A stretch of 64,000 nucleotides of DNA from Lytechinus pictus (taxonomy: Eukaryota > Echinodermata > Echinoidea > Temnopleuroida > Toxopneustidae), in NCBI RefSeq assembly GCF_037042905.1, contig NC_087254.1, forward strand, positions 11,269,103 to 11,333,102, in the 5' to 3' direction. The position numbers and the translations under genes are program-made. Below, in pieces: positions 35,070-47,505 of this stretch (positions within the stretch are counted from its first letter, which is position 1; each line of letters begins with the position of its first letter). The notes beneath the pieces are model-generated. The model was given only the letters and a program-made list of their open reading frames with translations. It did not search any database and was not told the DNA's origin.

Positions 35070-37261
35070 AGTGTGTTTGGAGTGACCGTTGGACAGATAG
35101 CAGGTTCAGTATTTGTCTTTCTAAACTTGAAAAATCTTAAGCATAACATTTATTTTTTTCTGAAGATGCAAGATCTATTTTTTTTGTATATGTCTTTAAA
35201 TAAAGAGAAGTATATCAGCAAATTTAATTTATTTAGGTGCATCTGCCTGCCAAGATGAGGCTAATGATTGTGTATAAACTTTAGTTACTTGCCAAATTCA
35301 TTTAATCAAAATATTTATTTCACTTTGTGTGTTTGACTTTGTAAAGTTCTTATCAGTGTGACTCAGATCTTTCATTATGCTAAACATTTTGCCAAAGAGG
35401 CGTGTTGAACGAACAGTACTTGCCGTTACAATGTGTGCAACTTTATTTTTACTTGGTAACTTATATGTATTTATGCTTATATATACATGTATTTATTTTA
35501 CATGATTTTTTAGTCATTTGAAAAGATATGTCTACTTTTTAGTAATGCAAAATATAGATGAAAAATGTGTCAAGCTTTATTACTTGCATGTAAACTTCTA
35601 TCTGGCGGTTTAATTATTCATTACAGAAACTGACTGAGTAAGAGTGCAGAATGCACAAGTTAATATGTTTAAGTATGTGACATGACAACCGGAGCTTATT
35701 TTATTTAATTGATTCCCATAAACCTGACAAAGATGATTTAGCTTTGATATTAGTTTGTTTACTGTACAATATTTATGATTGATTTACTTTAAGAAATATT
35801 TTTCAATACCTAAAGTGAAAGACGTCATTGAAGAGAGAGAGGCTGTATATGTCACATTTTAGACATTTCCTTTTGTTTGTTGCTGAAATAAACACTAGAA
35901 CAAATTCATGTAAAGTGTAATGAAGTTTTAAAAATATTGCTCGAAACGTGATGTCTTGTCCTCTCATCATTCTCATCTCATTAAACATTTGAAGTATTTT
36001 GTGCCTAAAGTGAAATAGACATCCCAAAGAAAATGTTTATGTGAGTGTGTATAAAGTTATAACAAGAGTTTTCTCCTTTTTCCCCTGAAATATATGATAC
36101 AAGGAAGAAGAGATTCCTTTTTTTGTATACTGTACTTTTCAAAGTATCACCCTCAGTATTAAAAATTATTTATTGATATCTCATTCAGTATGTAACTAGA
36201 GTGAAACGGGTTATTGCAAAGAAAGCTGCATATCACATTTGATTTTTTAGATTATTATTTGGTTTGTGTGTGTGTTATACAGAATTCTATGTCTTTTTAA
36301 AATCATTTTTTTGTACATAATGAGGATATGATCAAACTCATTGCCGAGGTATATGGTACATCTCTTGAGAAATAAAGGTATTCATTTTCTAAAAGCTGTT
36401 TTGGCTGCCTTTTTATCCCCAAATGAAGATCAGAAGCGGCAACATCCTGGGAGAGGTGTGCGAGTTTATTATCATTTGGATATTTGGTTTGTTTTAAATG
36501 TCAAGTCCACCTCAAACAAATGATTTAAATCAATGGAGAAAGATGAAGCAGGCAGTGACATGAAAATGAGAGAGTCGATGTCCCTCCTTTTGTTATTTTT
36601 GTTTGGTTTGAATTTTACAAGATTTCAACTGTCACAGATTTGACAAGGACCAACTTGAGTGAACCATGAAATGTACAAATAATGAATTGAATTTATTAGA
36701 ACGTCACTGGCATTCGCCAATATTTTGTTCAAAACAACAAGTACAAAATAATACGAAACAAATATAACAATACAAGGAATATAGGCAGATAATTTAAATA
36801 TCCTATGTTCAAGGAGGAATACACAAAAAGTTTCATCGAGGAGAAAACTAGAATATCTTAAATTTCCTATGATAAACAAATAGTGAATGGGCAACGTCAT
36901 CAGTCTCCTTATTTGCATGACCAGAATGTCGAGATAACCTTTTGTCAAATTAAGCGAAACGTGGCAAATTGTTGTACAATGGATTTAGATACAATTTTCA
37001 CTGTTGAACTTGGACTTTTTTCCATTTGATTTCCATTACATAGTAAAATCAATGGAAACTTAGATAATATTTTAAAAGACATCTGACACTAAGAAACGTT
37101 TTGGTCATTAAGACATCTTTGAATGTTCATCGTATGTACATAAGTCTTGTGAAGAAATCATAAAAAGGACTATTGGAATAGAAACCCCAAGCTAATTCAA
37201 ATCATTGTTACCATTGGGGTACATCCCAATGCGACAGCGCCCATCACCATGCTTGCTCTGG

Positions 37262-37882
37262 TATGTAAATTGCCAATTGGTCTACTGCCAACTCTTCCAC
37301 TCAACACATGGTCTACCTCCATTTAGTCTAATGCCAGTCTGTCCACCATTTCGTCTAGCAACCATTTGGTCCAATAACAATTTGGTCCAACCATCACTTC
37401 GTCTATCACCAGTTCGTCTATGACCATTTCGTCTCATAACCAGTTATTGGTCTAATATCTGTTTTATTTTCATTCATTTTGCCCAATTATCACTTAGGGT
37501 GTGTAGCAAGAAAATATTTGCAATCAATCAAAAATATTCTGTTGCAATTTTACAATTGATTGATCATTTTCAACTATAGCAAATATCATATTACACTCCT
37601 TGTTTCATGGAGCAGATTAGCAATCAATCGTTAATTTGCAATTAATTGCATGGCATATGATTGACTTGGGGAATGAAAATAGACTTGCATTTGATCGCAA
37701 GTTTCTTACAACGCCCCATAAGTCTAATTAGACCAAATGGTATATGGACTTAAATGGCTATTGGACCAACTGGTTATTAGACGAAATGGTGAGTGGACGA
37801 AATGATAATTAGACCATGTGGATATTAGACCAAATGATAGTAGACGAGTTGACAATTAAATAAATTGGCATTGGACCAAAAG
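37262..37882. mobile_element. Fold-back element made of short CATTTGGTCTAAT repeats
   Basis: The left arm (to ~37456) is a string of ~18-20-bp units such as ACCATTTCGTCTAATAACC and CATTTGGTCCAATAAC. The right arm (37718-37882) has the same units in reverse complement. The ~260-bp centre is unrelated AT-rich DNA. No coding capacity. Confidence 0.75.
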
Positions 37883-38502
37883 AAAATAAACTCTGGTATA
37901 TTAAGCCAAATCATGACATGATGCCCAATTACATGTAACTTAGTTCCTCTTGGGGGAAAAAATAAGAAAAACTCATGAAGGCTAACTTGATGGGCTTGAG
38001 GCTTAATTTTACTGCCATTTCATTTATGCTTTCACTTAGCCACCTGATTAATCTGAGTACAATTTAATTAATTCTTTTTCAACCTATTCCATCATCATGA
38101 TCATACAGCATGTCAATAACTTCAGCAAGTGCAACAACCCTGCGTAACACAGTGTGCGAAGCTGCTCATGTTGATTTCAGGAGTAGATTTCAAATACCTA
38201 TGTTCATTACGCTTCCAATGTACTTTACCGCACTGTTTAAAAACATGTTCATTCCACCTTGACTTATCATATTTCCCCTATGGCCATATTCGTTATCACT
38301 CATTTTATATGTTATTACCTTGGTCTATATTGGCATCTTAATTAAGTGTCATACTAATACGTGATATATCTACAAATTAACAGAAAAAATCATCTCAATC
38401 TCAACGTCTTATCTAATCCTTATCATACTAGACATGCATAGCATATAGGGCGATAGAGCTGCGTATGTTACGTAGCAGTAGGAAAAGGTTCAAGAATTTT
38501 AC

Positions 38503-38681
38503 CTGAAAAAACTCAAGCACTCATCGTCGTTCAGATCATCTAATTGAAATTCATGCCTATATTGTATGTCAGGATTGACTGGTGCATTGATATCGGCAAG
38601 ATGGACGAACTCTTCCTCATCTATGACATAAAAAAAGTAGGCTGCAACAAGCGCATCCTGAACTTCGTGTAGATTTGCCAT
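38503..38681 (-). pseudogene. First exon of a Harbinger-type (HARBI1-like) transposase
   Basis: The minus strand reads from a Met (MANLHEV) through PDIQYRHEF, LDDLNDDECLSFFR and then a GTAAAA donor. A charged N-terminus followed by F-x-L-x2-L-x-D-x-E-C-x3-F-R is the N-terminal signature of PIF/Harbinger nucleases. I could not find the catalytic DDE exons between here and 33.7 kb, so the gene is probably broken. The family call is by recognition of this block only. Confidence 0.55.
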
Positions 38682-39299
38682 GTTAAAAAAAAAAACATGT
38701 GGGAGCATGCGCGCTCGGAATTAAAAGCGAGGGGATTTCCCCCATGTGAAACGAACACACGGCCCGGTCCCGAGCTGCTGCTGCTTCATGCCTGAGCTGA
38801 GTGATCGGTTTGCCCGTCCTACACCTACGCAAACGGTAAGCCATCTCGGATACATTGTGAAGGACATATGCTCTGTGGACTTATTCCCCCCCCAAAAAAA
38901 AAATGGGGGAGGGTTAGATTTCCAAAATATTCTTACATTAATCAGGTATTTGAAAGGTTAGATTAATTATACCGAAGTGGTGTTTATAAGATTTTATTAA
39001 ATTTCAAAACCAGGATCCATAATAGACCTGCATTTTGATAAAAATCTTGTTTTAATTGGGAAATCAAGAATTAATTTTGGGGTATATGTTCCCTGTATGG
39101 AGTGTAAGAACAGAAATTAACCCATATACTGTACAGGCATGGTGATTGTCTTGAGTATAGGATCCGTGATGTGGAGTCCTCGCGCTCGGGCTGTACATGG
39201 TCATGATGTACAGCATAAAGCGAGGCCCATATGATGAGGCTTCTCGAGCTCTCGACGTGACGTGTGCAAAAATCATCCCAAATCGGATCGATAGGTCGT

Positions 39300-39351
39300 T
39301 GTTTTGCACACGACCGCTCATTTAACGTCTGCGTTGCCGATGCGAAAGGTG
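39300..39351. repeat. Right half of the ~50-bp inverted repeat
   Basis: Partner of 29122-29175. It lies only ~120 bp upstream, in plus coordinates, of EGF exon 25. Confidence 0.4.
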
Positions 39352-39469
39352 GCTATTAACATTAAGCAGAACTTTAGAAAGAGATAGGCCTATAAACACA
39401 GAGCACAAGAAATTGCTGGTTATAAGAATGGCTCTTTAAAAAGTGAAGGTGAGGGAGAGATTAGTTTAC

Positions 39470-39592
39470 CTATTTCACACTGTGCTCCTGTAAAACACCC
39501 TAAACACTGGCATTGATATGACGTACAAGAAGCCAAAGTTGATAAACATTGTCCGCCATTGATGCAGGGTGAACTGTCGCACGGGTCTCTCC
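39470..39592 (-). CDS. EGF-like exon 25
   Basis: 123 nt, phase 1-1, acceptor ACAG and donor GTAAAC. Eight cysteines, O-glucose consensus CDSSPC, CINGGQC, extra cysteine in ASC, end block CQCLGCFTGAQC. It is followed by the largest intron in the window (28726-39469), filled with mobile-element remains. Confidence 0.93.
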
Positions 39593-39929
39593 CTGTAGGC
39601 AAAGTTACATAATGATATGGAAGATTCAAGACAGAGGAATAAACAAACAAACAATGGAGTATCAGACATAACACCGTATCATTTTCAACATAATATTGAA
39701 GGGATTGTTCATGAAAGTATCCAATAAAATTTGTGTATTTGATGATGCATTCATATTAAATGTTATGTCACATCAAATAAAAAAAATCAAAGTCTTTTAG
39801 TTTCCAACATAAATGAAATGAAACTTCAGCTAATCCTTTTTCTGGGATCTACTATTATTTATTTTTCCAATAAATACTTCTTTAATGTATATACAAAAAA
39901 ATCATTAAGAGTATTATAAATGTGCTTAC

Positions 39930-40052
39930 ATGTTTGGCAGGTATCTCCAGTGTAACAGAACGGACATGAACAGGTGTAATTAGTACAGGATCCCGGTAGT
40001 CTACTACAGGCACCTCCATTGGCACAAGGGTTAGGGTTGCATTGATCCACAA
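39930..40052 (-). CDS. EGF-like exon 24
   Basis: 123 nt, phase 1-1, acceptor GCAG and donor GTAAGC. Eight cysteines, CNPNPC start, CANGGAC, extra cysteine in GSC, end block [12 protein letters not shown]. The short 337-bp intron to the next exon holds nothing recognisable. Confidence 0.93.
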
Positions 40053-40516
40053 CTGCATCAAAAAAAAAAATCAGGGAACAAAAAAGGATAAATAAAATCG
40101 TAGGTATATATTTGTTTAAGATAGCACTGTTTGTTTAAAGATGATATTGAAATTATAGAAAATGATATGGATCTATTAAATATGATCAAACATAATGAAC
40201 ATTCTGTTTGAACTGATTTATGGTTCATTACATGGACATATTATAATACAATGTTTATTCATTCTTTGCATTAAGGTTAATTAACCATGGCAAGTATCAA
40301 AGACAGGAACTGATTAACATTCAAGGTTTAAACATTGTACAGAAACATTCTTTATCATGAATACTTGTTGATGCTTCTAGGGTGTTTCATGATCGTTTCA
40401 TTTATCCACATTACGTCAAACCCCCGTTTGGGAACGGACCGCAGTTCAGATTGCAAACTGTGGTATTTCACCCCATTTTGCATTTGAAAATCTAAAACAT
40501 CATTTCCAAGCCCAGG

Positions 40517-40657
40517 GGGCCGTTTCATAAAGCTGTTGGTAAGTTAAGAGCGACTTTAAGAACGACTGGTGATTATCGCCAATGGTGTGTACCATTTACC
40601 ACAAGACAGGATCACCAGTCGCTCTTAACTTACGAACAGCTTTATGAAACACCCGCC
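40517..40657. mobile_element. Hairpin MITE (TTTCATAAAGCTG type), copy 2
   Basis: GTTTCATAAAGCTGTTGGTA at the left pairs with CGAACAGCTTTATGAAAC at the right, and the arms continue with TTAAGAGCGACT. About 140 bp; no coding. Same family as 19018-19190. Confidence 0.8.
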
Positions 40658-41480
40658 TGATCAACCCCGCTTGGCCAGGTAATCCCCGCTGTCTCAATTT
40701 CACCTCCACAGGCCAAATTATGAGCGTTGAGCCAAGGACGAAATGATAAACAACAGCTGTGCTATTACGTAAGAATTCTCTGCCTGTAGTAGGACCTTCG
40801 GAATGAAATTATTGTATTCGATATTTAATCACGTTTTCAAAGGCAGATTGTATTCAGAAATTCAATGTTAGTCCATTTTTAATTTCGAACGAAGAAAATC
40901 GACCTCGAAATAAGGAAAGTAAGTGAATAAAAATGGCGGCATGGTTTGCAAGGACCGCAGTCGGGCTGTTGCGTTATATCCGGACCGAGGTCAAGAAACA
41001 GGTGTTTTGATACTTATATTGCTTGCTTGGGGCAGTAGGGTTTTTCGTACTTGGAGAAAAGAATTGATTGCAAGGGAAACTGGGGTATAGTGTTCTCAAA
41101 TGGAGGTTTTTCATCATGCAACAACTGCCAGCACAGAATAAATTCATGATTGATTGACTGCATTCAATTGAATGAGTCGAGGGACCAGAAGAGTGTGAAT
41201 TGAATGTAAGGTCGAAATGTTTATTGAAAAAGTCCATAAAAATATCAAAGGTAAACATTCCATTTGAATCCATTTATGGTAGATAAAATTTATATTATCA
41301 GATTATTATAATAAATCATGCTTTATTCATATTCAATGTGTTTAAGGCAAAAAAAACCACTGAAATTAATTAAATAGCAATCAAGGTTAAAACATTGTAA
41401 ATTTAAGTTTCTTACAATTTAAGTTCCAATTATCAGGAACAATTATAAATGCTTCTGAACACCAGCTTATGACTACTTAC

Positions 41481-41597
41481 ACGTAATACATCTATCCCCA
41501 GTCCAGCATCCTATACAATCACACATATAGTCAGTACAGGAGACTTGCTGGCACTGGCCACCGTTGAAACATGGATTGTTCTGGCAAGGGTCGAGTA
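41481..41597 (-). CDS. EGF-like exon 23
   Basis: 117 nt, phase 1-1, acceptor ACAG and donor GTAAGT. Short-loop variant (CQQVSC), CQNNPC start, Trp after the extra cysteine in CWTGDRC. The next intron (40053-41480) holds a hairpin MITE at 40517 and otherwise AT-rich sequence. Confidence 0.92.
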
Positions 41598-42084
41598 CTG
41601 TAGGTTTAAAAAAATGTTTAAAAATATAGTCAAGAAAGAATAGATTTAAAATTAAGATAACTGGAAGACTTTGGAACAAAAATGCCAAATATAATAATTA
41701 CAACTAAAGAATTGAAGAAGCAAGATAACAGATTATGAAAGAAATGTTTAATGTATTTATTGAGATATTAAGTTGGTTATGATGAATAAATTCCTCGTTT
41801 AGAGGTAAAAAAAGGTTAAAAAGTCAATTGTTTTATATTCACAATATAAAGTATTATCAAAAGTGACCAGCTAAATGTAGAATGAAATCTGTCAATGATT
41901 TATCATCATCAGTGCTCTTGTGTAATTTACAACAGATGAATATATTCTAACTACCCATTTTTCTATTGCATGTTATTGAAACATTTGAAAGCATTTTGTG
42001 TTGCATAATCAAAGCGGGTAAATGAATCCCACACGGAAGTAATTTATCAGTTAACAGTTAATCACATAATATTGTAATGTGAAA

Positions 42085-42308
42085 ATGATAATAATATAGA
42101 GTATTTCTAGAGCGTACACATCCGCCTAGTTAGGTGCTCAAGGTGCTAATATATTACCCATCTAAGCTGGGGTACAGATTCTGGTGCTCAAAGCTTTTTG
42201 AGGAATTACTTCCTGCCTGTACCCATTGAAAGAAATTACGCCACTGGCTGGGAATTGAACACATGTTTCAAAGTCCAGAGACTAATCCCATGGGCCACAA
42301 CGCTCCAT
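42085..42308 (-). mobile_element. tRNA-headed SINE, minus strand
   Basis: Read on the minus strand it begins GGAGCGTTGTGGCCCATGGG, has a B-box-like GTTCAATTCCC and a body with ATGGGTAC-type sequence, and ends in an AT-rich tail near 42085. It is related to but diverged from the family-1 SINEs. Confidence 0.65.
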
Positions 42309-42362
42309 AAGGTAACAACACTTTCTTCTCTCAACTTCATCAGGGTCGAAAATAATACTTAC

Positions 42363-42491
42363 GTGTGCTGCAAGTAGAGCCAGTAAAGCAACCGGGGCAT
42401 TGACATTCAAACAATGTGCATGATCCTTGGGTTAGCTGGCAAGTACCACCATTAATACATGGGTTACCATTATCCATACATGCGTTGATTG
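42363..42491 (-). CDS. EGF-like exon 22
   Basis: 129 nt, the longest exon, phase 1-1, acceptor TCAG and donor GTAAGT. C1-x6-C2 (CMDNGNPC) accounts for the extra length. O-fucose consensus CINGGTC, extra cysteine in GSC, end block CQCPGCFTGSTC. The next intron (41598-42362) holds a minus-strand SINE. Confidence 0.92.
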
Positions 42492-43037
42492 CTGAAATCA
42501 TAGGAAGAAAGCAATCATTATAAGAAATTAGTACGTCTCTCATCAAATACAATTTTCGTTAACATTTTTGTTAAATATACAAATGACAGACAATATTGTT
42601 ATACAGCATCAATTAGATTCTATTCAAAATAATTCATATTGTATTATGGTTTGGATATCTTTTCTTTAATAAATATGATATAATTACTTATCCCAAACAC
42701 ATGTATTGACGGTAAAAAAAATTGATCTTTAGAAGAAACATCAAAATTTAAATGAAATCACACTGGCAAAGCAGACTCGAGGCCAACGAAAGCTTTAAAA
42801 TAATCACCCATGACTTCATCAATTGGTTTGGAACTGGTTTATCTGCATGTCTTCAAATAAATCTCAAGGCACAAGCCAATAACCAGTCTTTCTTGTTTTT
42901 AATTAAACGTCGTCAACTTTGTACTAAATTTACGGATAACTGACTTATTATGGGATACAATCGGGGTTATTCAAACCTTATTGAAATAACAATTAATAAT
43001 AAAATCATGTGATACTACATCTCTGTTCATAATTTAC

Positions 43038-43163
43038 CAATTTCACAGAATGATCCAGTGAAGCAAGATGGGCAGATACAGGCTGATACATTACATGAAG
43101 TTCCTCCTTCTCTGAAGCAAGTTCCTCCATTCATACAAGGGCTTATATCACAGGGATTAAGCA
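43038..43163 (-). CDS. EGF-like exon 21
   Basis: 126 nt, phase 1-1, acceptor TCAG and donor GTAAAT. Long-loop variant with seven residues between C3 and the extra cysteine (FREGGTS). O-fucose consensus CMNGGTC, end block CICPSCFTGSFC. The next intron (42492-43037) holds nothing recognisable. Confidence 0.92.
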
Positions 43164-43384
43164 CTGACAAATAAACACAACAAAATAAAAAAAAATATTG
43201 ATCAAAGATTCAGATGTGTACGAAAGGTACTGAAAGAAAAAAAAACACATCAAAAAAAATCTATACTTAAAAAAAAGAAGACTCTTCCTATTAAAAAAAA
43301 TCCACAATTCCTTATACCTGGAAGAGTTTTAATAAATTTCATATGTACTTCTAGGTAGTTTTGGCTTGTCCAACTATGTTACAT

Positions 43385-43748
43385 TAAAATGATTGACACA
43401 TTTATTTGAGAGCGAAGGTCGTGGGTTTGAGTCCATCCAAGGTGGATTGAAGCCTGCGATGTGTGTAAACGTCTCTCCCCTGTTATAGATGCAGGCTATG
43501 TTACAACGGAAAACACTCCGTCCCTCGGATAGGACATTAAATGGAGGCTCCATGTAGAGGAGAGTCACCTTTCACGTTAAGAACCCACTGCACTATTTGT
43601 ATAAGAGTAGGGGAAAACCCGTTGTAGTTGACCATCTACATTCACCAATCAGTTATATCGCGAGGAAAGACCTGCGGTCATAGTGATTCAGTTCACTTTT
43701 TGCCTCCAAGGCACAGGTGATGCTAAACAAAATAATAATAATAATTTC
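43385..43748 (+). mobile_element. SINE-like repeat with tRNA-like head
   Basis: GTCGTGGGTTTGAGTCC resembles a tRNA B box. The body has CCCTCGGATAGGACATTAAA and GAACCCACTGCACTATT, blocks I associate with a widespread marine-invertebrate SINE. It ends in AATAATAATAAT. The family name is not certain. Confidence 0.6.
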
Positions 43749-43901
43749 ATTTGATAAATTCTTTTCTTTCCCATTTTCAGACATTTATGGAATTACATAG
43801 TAAGGAGCATCTTCTGCATTTAAAAAATGTGTGCAGATATTCAAATATCCATAGACTTGATTAAACACAATCAAATCAAAAGAGCTTCCAAATTAACTCA
43901 C

Positions 43902-44024
43902 ACGTTTGGCAGTTATCTCCCGAGAAACAACCCTGGCATCTACATGTGTACTGAGAGCATGAATCTTGTACCAGTTGACACTCGCCACCATTCAAACATG
44001 GTGAAGATTGACAAGCATGCACCT
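43902..44024 (-). CDS. EGF-like exon 20
   Basis: 123 nt, phase 1-1, acceptor ACAG and donor GTGAGT. Eight cysteines, O-glucose consensus CQSSPC, Glu before C3, end block CRCQGCFSGDNC. The next intron (43164-43901) contains a SINE-like repeat. Confidence 0.93.
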
Positions 44025-45014
44025 CTGTAAAGCAAAAAAGTGTAAAAACATATCACATTAAATCTATTAACTGATTTGTTTTATTTTTTACAACATAAAC
44101 CACTTATCACATTGACAAAGAAAAAGAGATTACACCACTTATATATACATCATGTAAACACCATGCAAGTAAACAATGTTTGAATCCCAAAATTCTTAAA
44201 AATTACACAGCAGATAATTAATTTGTTGGAGTAAAAAATGGCTGAAAGTATAGCATTCCATAATATTCTTTCCAAAATAATAAACGAAAACTAATGCAAA
44301 ATACTGATTTTTTTTGTCCCTTAGTTTCATCATATAAAAGTTTTGACTAAACCAGTTGTAATACATGTATACGTTGAGGGAAAGTGGTTAATTCAGTTTT
44401 GACTGTCCTCTGACAATTCATTTATTTATGAGGAGAAATTGACTCAATCAAAACTGCCATATAGTCCACACTGATGAAGTTGCAAATGCACTGTCAAACC
44501 AGCTCTTGAGCGGCGTTGTTAGTGTACATGCATCACTGGTTGTTAAAATCATATTATCATGGCAAGAGAGATTGTTATTAGACCCCACCCCTCACTGGAG
44601 TGGGCAAAATTTATGTCACATATGAATTTCCCAGTATGAAAGAAAAAATAAAATGATTATGCACCATTGTTATCAGAAATTGCTACTGTTCTTTTTTATT
44701 CAGGAAAAAAAAAACATCTACCCGTCTGAAATAAATTCATAATTTCATCTTGAAATCTCTCAGCAACACTGATGCAATAAACCCTAAACAGAAAAAGTTT
44801 GCCTATTAAAAGTGTCAATCAGACCACCCACTTCCAAAGTAATATATAAAGTATTGGAACTTACAGACTCATCGCTATGTCGTATTATGGAAGTAAGAGA
44901 TTATAATTACGAAATAAACTGATAACCGGAAAAAATAAATAAAAAATTAGTTAGTTTCTGTTGAGCAGCGCTCTCATGGTATGACGAAAAATGAACTGAA
45001 AGAGGATGATATAC

Positions 45015-45137
45015 CTGTCAAGCAGTTTCTGCCTGTGTAACAACCTGCACATTGACAGGTGAAATCACCACACGATGATCCGTTGCTGCTACAGGTACCT
45101 CCGTTGAAACAAGGATTAGGATCACACTGGGTTATGG
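45015..45137 (-). CDS. EGF-like exon 19
   Basis: 123 nt, phase 1-1, acceptor TTAG and donor GTATAT. Eight cysteines, CDPNPC start, O-fucose consensus CFNGGTC, extra cysteine in SSC, end block CQCAGCYTGRNC. The next intron (44025-45014) holds nothing recognisable. Confidence 0.92.
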
Positions 45138-45360
45138 CTAAGACAAAACAAAAGAATTGAAAGAAATAAACTTAAAGTTTGAAAAGAAATCCAACACTCT
45201 GTCCATGTACATCATATTAGTCATATTTAAACATAGGTTTTATTAGTGACTAAAAGATGCTTTTAGATTAAGGAAATTGTATTACTTCTTAGGTTAAAGT
45301 CTCCAACTGGTCACCAAAAACATGTGGGTATAATCATCAATATTTCAGGAAGGAATTTAA

Positions 45361-46296
45361 GGACGTTCCACAGTTAAAGTGAAATCCATGTCATTTTCAC
45401 CAAACTTTGCACATATGTACTTTAGAACCTTAATATTCGAAATATGCAAAAATTAACATAGGTCCATGTGCTTGATTTTTTGCTATAGAGCTTCAAAGTT
45501 CACCCAAATTGATGTTCTTAAGAATTGCGCATTCAAAAGAATTTGGCATTTTTAGACCGCCCAAGATTACTACAATGAGTTTAAACTTGTATTACTCAGT
45601 CAAAATACATGAAAAAGTCATCAAATTTCGCAAGAGAGTTAATAATTGTATCGTTAGAATGGAGAATCTATTTATAGTGCTATTGGTTTGCAATTTTAAG
45701 TTTAACAGCACTGTCAGTTCTTAAAAATGGCGTAAAAGATAACAAAATCCCAATCTAAAAAATGTAAAATTTCAGTAACAAACTACAAAAGTACAATAAA
45801 TGCTGCACTTTGTTCAAAATCCATGTCATTTTCACCAGAATTTGCAAAGTTGTAGAGGAAGGTATACCTAAGAGGTACAAACATTAAAAAATAGGGGTTC
45901 ATGTGCTTGTTTTTAAACTATCAGCATTTTTATTAAAGCAAATGTGCTTTTTAAAACACCAAAAATGCGCCGAATGCTTTGTATCTATGTTAAGAAAAAA
46001 TCAAAACCACTCTACCATTTATTCAAACTCGGGATAATATTCGTGATTCTTGGCAGCACTGCAGAGTAAAGTATTTTGAAATTGTAGATAATTTTTTTGG
46101 AATGGTCCATGGAATAATTTCATATTTTTAGCTTCATAAAATAACGCATCGGATCTGCAGTTAGAGTGCAGAAGATGAGAAAAATTAGCTCATTCCCGCA
46201 GCTAATTAATCACCTGTTCATCCATTGTGACGTCTGCGCGCAGAGTGTAAACTATGCGCAGATCATAATGCGCACAAACATAACTGTGGAACGTCC
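45361..46296. mobile_element. 936-bp inverted-repeat element with TTAA target site
   Basis: Left end TTAA then GGACGTTCCACAGTTA; right end TAACTGTGGAACGTCC then TTAA at 46297-46300. The interior contains two related blocks around CCATGTCATTTTCACC and no convincing ORF. Non-autonomous TTAA-type DNA transposon by inference. Its terminal sequence is unrelated to the element at 48949. Confidence 0.85.
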
Positions 46297-46419
46297 TTAA
46301 GAGACAGGTATGACGGGGGTCAAGGGAGCAAGCATTTTTATTTATTCAAATATATTTTGATAAGAGAACAAGATCAGCACGAGACACTGTTTTACACTAA
46401 GGATATACACACAGAATAA

Positions 46420-46520
46420 ATCATAATAATGATAATAATGATAACAATGATGATAAAGACAATAATAATTACAATAGCGATAATAATAATCATAATAATA
46501 ATCATAAAATAATGATTAAG
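46420..46520. repeat. AT-rich ATAATAATG-type microsatellite
   Basis: Degenerate runs of AATAATG, AATAATC and ATAATAATC motifs extend for about 100 bp just outside the TTAA element. Confidence 0.8.
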
Positions 46521-46666
46521 ATAATTCAAACAATTTTTATCATGCTTTTCCCATTTCTTCAGTAGATGCTCAAGGCGATAACGAGTCTACAAAGGACCAT
46601 GACCCTGGTACAATTAAACATTGATCACTATGAAGAGATACATGAAGGTTGATAAGATTACATTAC

Positions 46667-46789
46667 CTGTTTCACAGTTCGACCCTATGAAGCATCCGTC
46701 ACACTGGCAGGTATACCCTTGGCACGATCCAGCAAGAGGTGTGCACATACCCCCATTCAAACACGGATTTGGGCTACACTGGTCAATAA
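46667..46789 (-). CDS. EGF-like exon 18
   Basis: 123 nt, phase 1-1, acceptor GTAG and donor GTAATG. Eight cysteines, CSPNPC start, Met before C3, extra cysteine in GSC, end block CQCDGCFIGSNC. The next intron (45138-46666) holds a TTAA-flanked element and AT-rich simple repeats. Confidence 0.93.
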
Positions 46790-47388
46790 CTACATGTAGT
46801 TAAGGTACAAATACAGAGAAAGGTTATGAGATAAGCCAAGGTAGCTTTGAGGGTCTGACACTGGGGTAGCTTCAGGGTATTCTGAAAGGGGGCAAAATGA
46901 CCTAACAGTGATTTTTTTTTTGTCAATTCAATAACAGGGTTAATATAGAGACAGGACCAAGACCTGATTTTTATATTTAGCTTTCTTCCCTTTACCATTA
47001 GATATTGTAGGTTCAGTTCATATTTCATATTATTCAAGAGTATTTTTTCACAATTTTTCAGGAAAAATTAAAACTAATTGAGAGAACGAAAAGTTAATAT
47101 AATTTCTATTCATAATTTCTCATTTATATAATTGTATTTGTGATCTATGTCCACCTTAGTAATAACCAAGCTTATTGGTGAGCAGTATATTAATGTCTCA
47201 AAATTAAGGATTACACATGTAGATTAACCAGAAGAACCTATATTAACTCTACTGTATGAACAAGTTGCCTATTGTAAAAATCATAATCTAATAATTTCAA
47301 AGAGTTGAAACGATTCTGTTCTTCCTGAATATCATGGTATCATAAAATTGGAAATACACTAAACTGATATTTTCAAAATCGAACTCAC

Positions 47389-47505
47389 AGTTTTCACAGT
47401 TTGTTCCATTGTAGCATCCAACACAAGCGCATTCATAATCAGTACATGATAGTCTACGACAAAGGGCTCCATTCAAGCAACTGTTGGGCTCACATGGATT
47501 AACAA
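47389..47505 (-). CDS. EGF-like exon 17
   Basis: 117 nt, phase 1-1, acceptor GCAG and donor GTGAGT. Short-loop variant (CRRLSC), CEPNSC start, end block CACVGCYNGTNC. The next intron (46790-47388) holds nothing recognisable. Confidence 0.92.

Noticed and set aside
36625-36948. 107-residue minus-strand frame
   Set aside because: AT-rich, no motifs, inside the mobile-element-filled intron; possibly a remnant of a LINE 3' region but not supportable.
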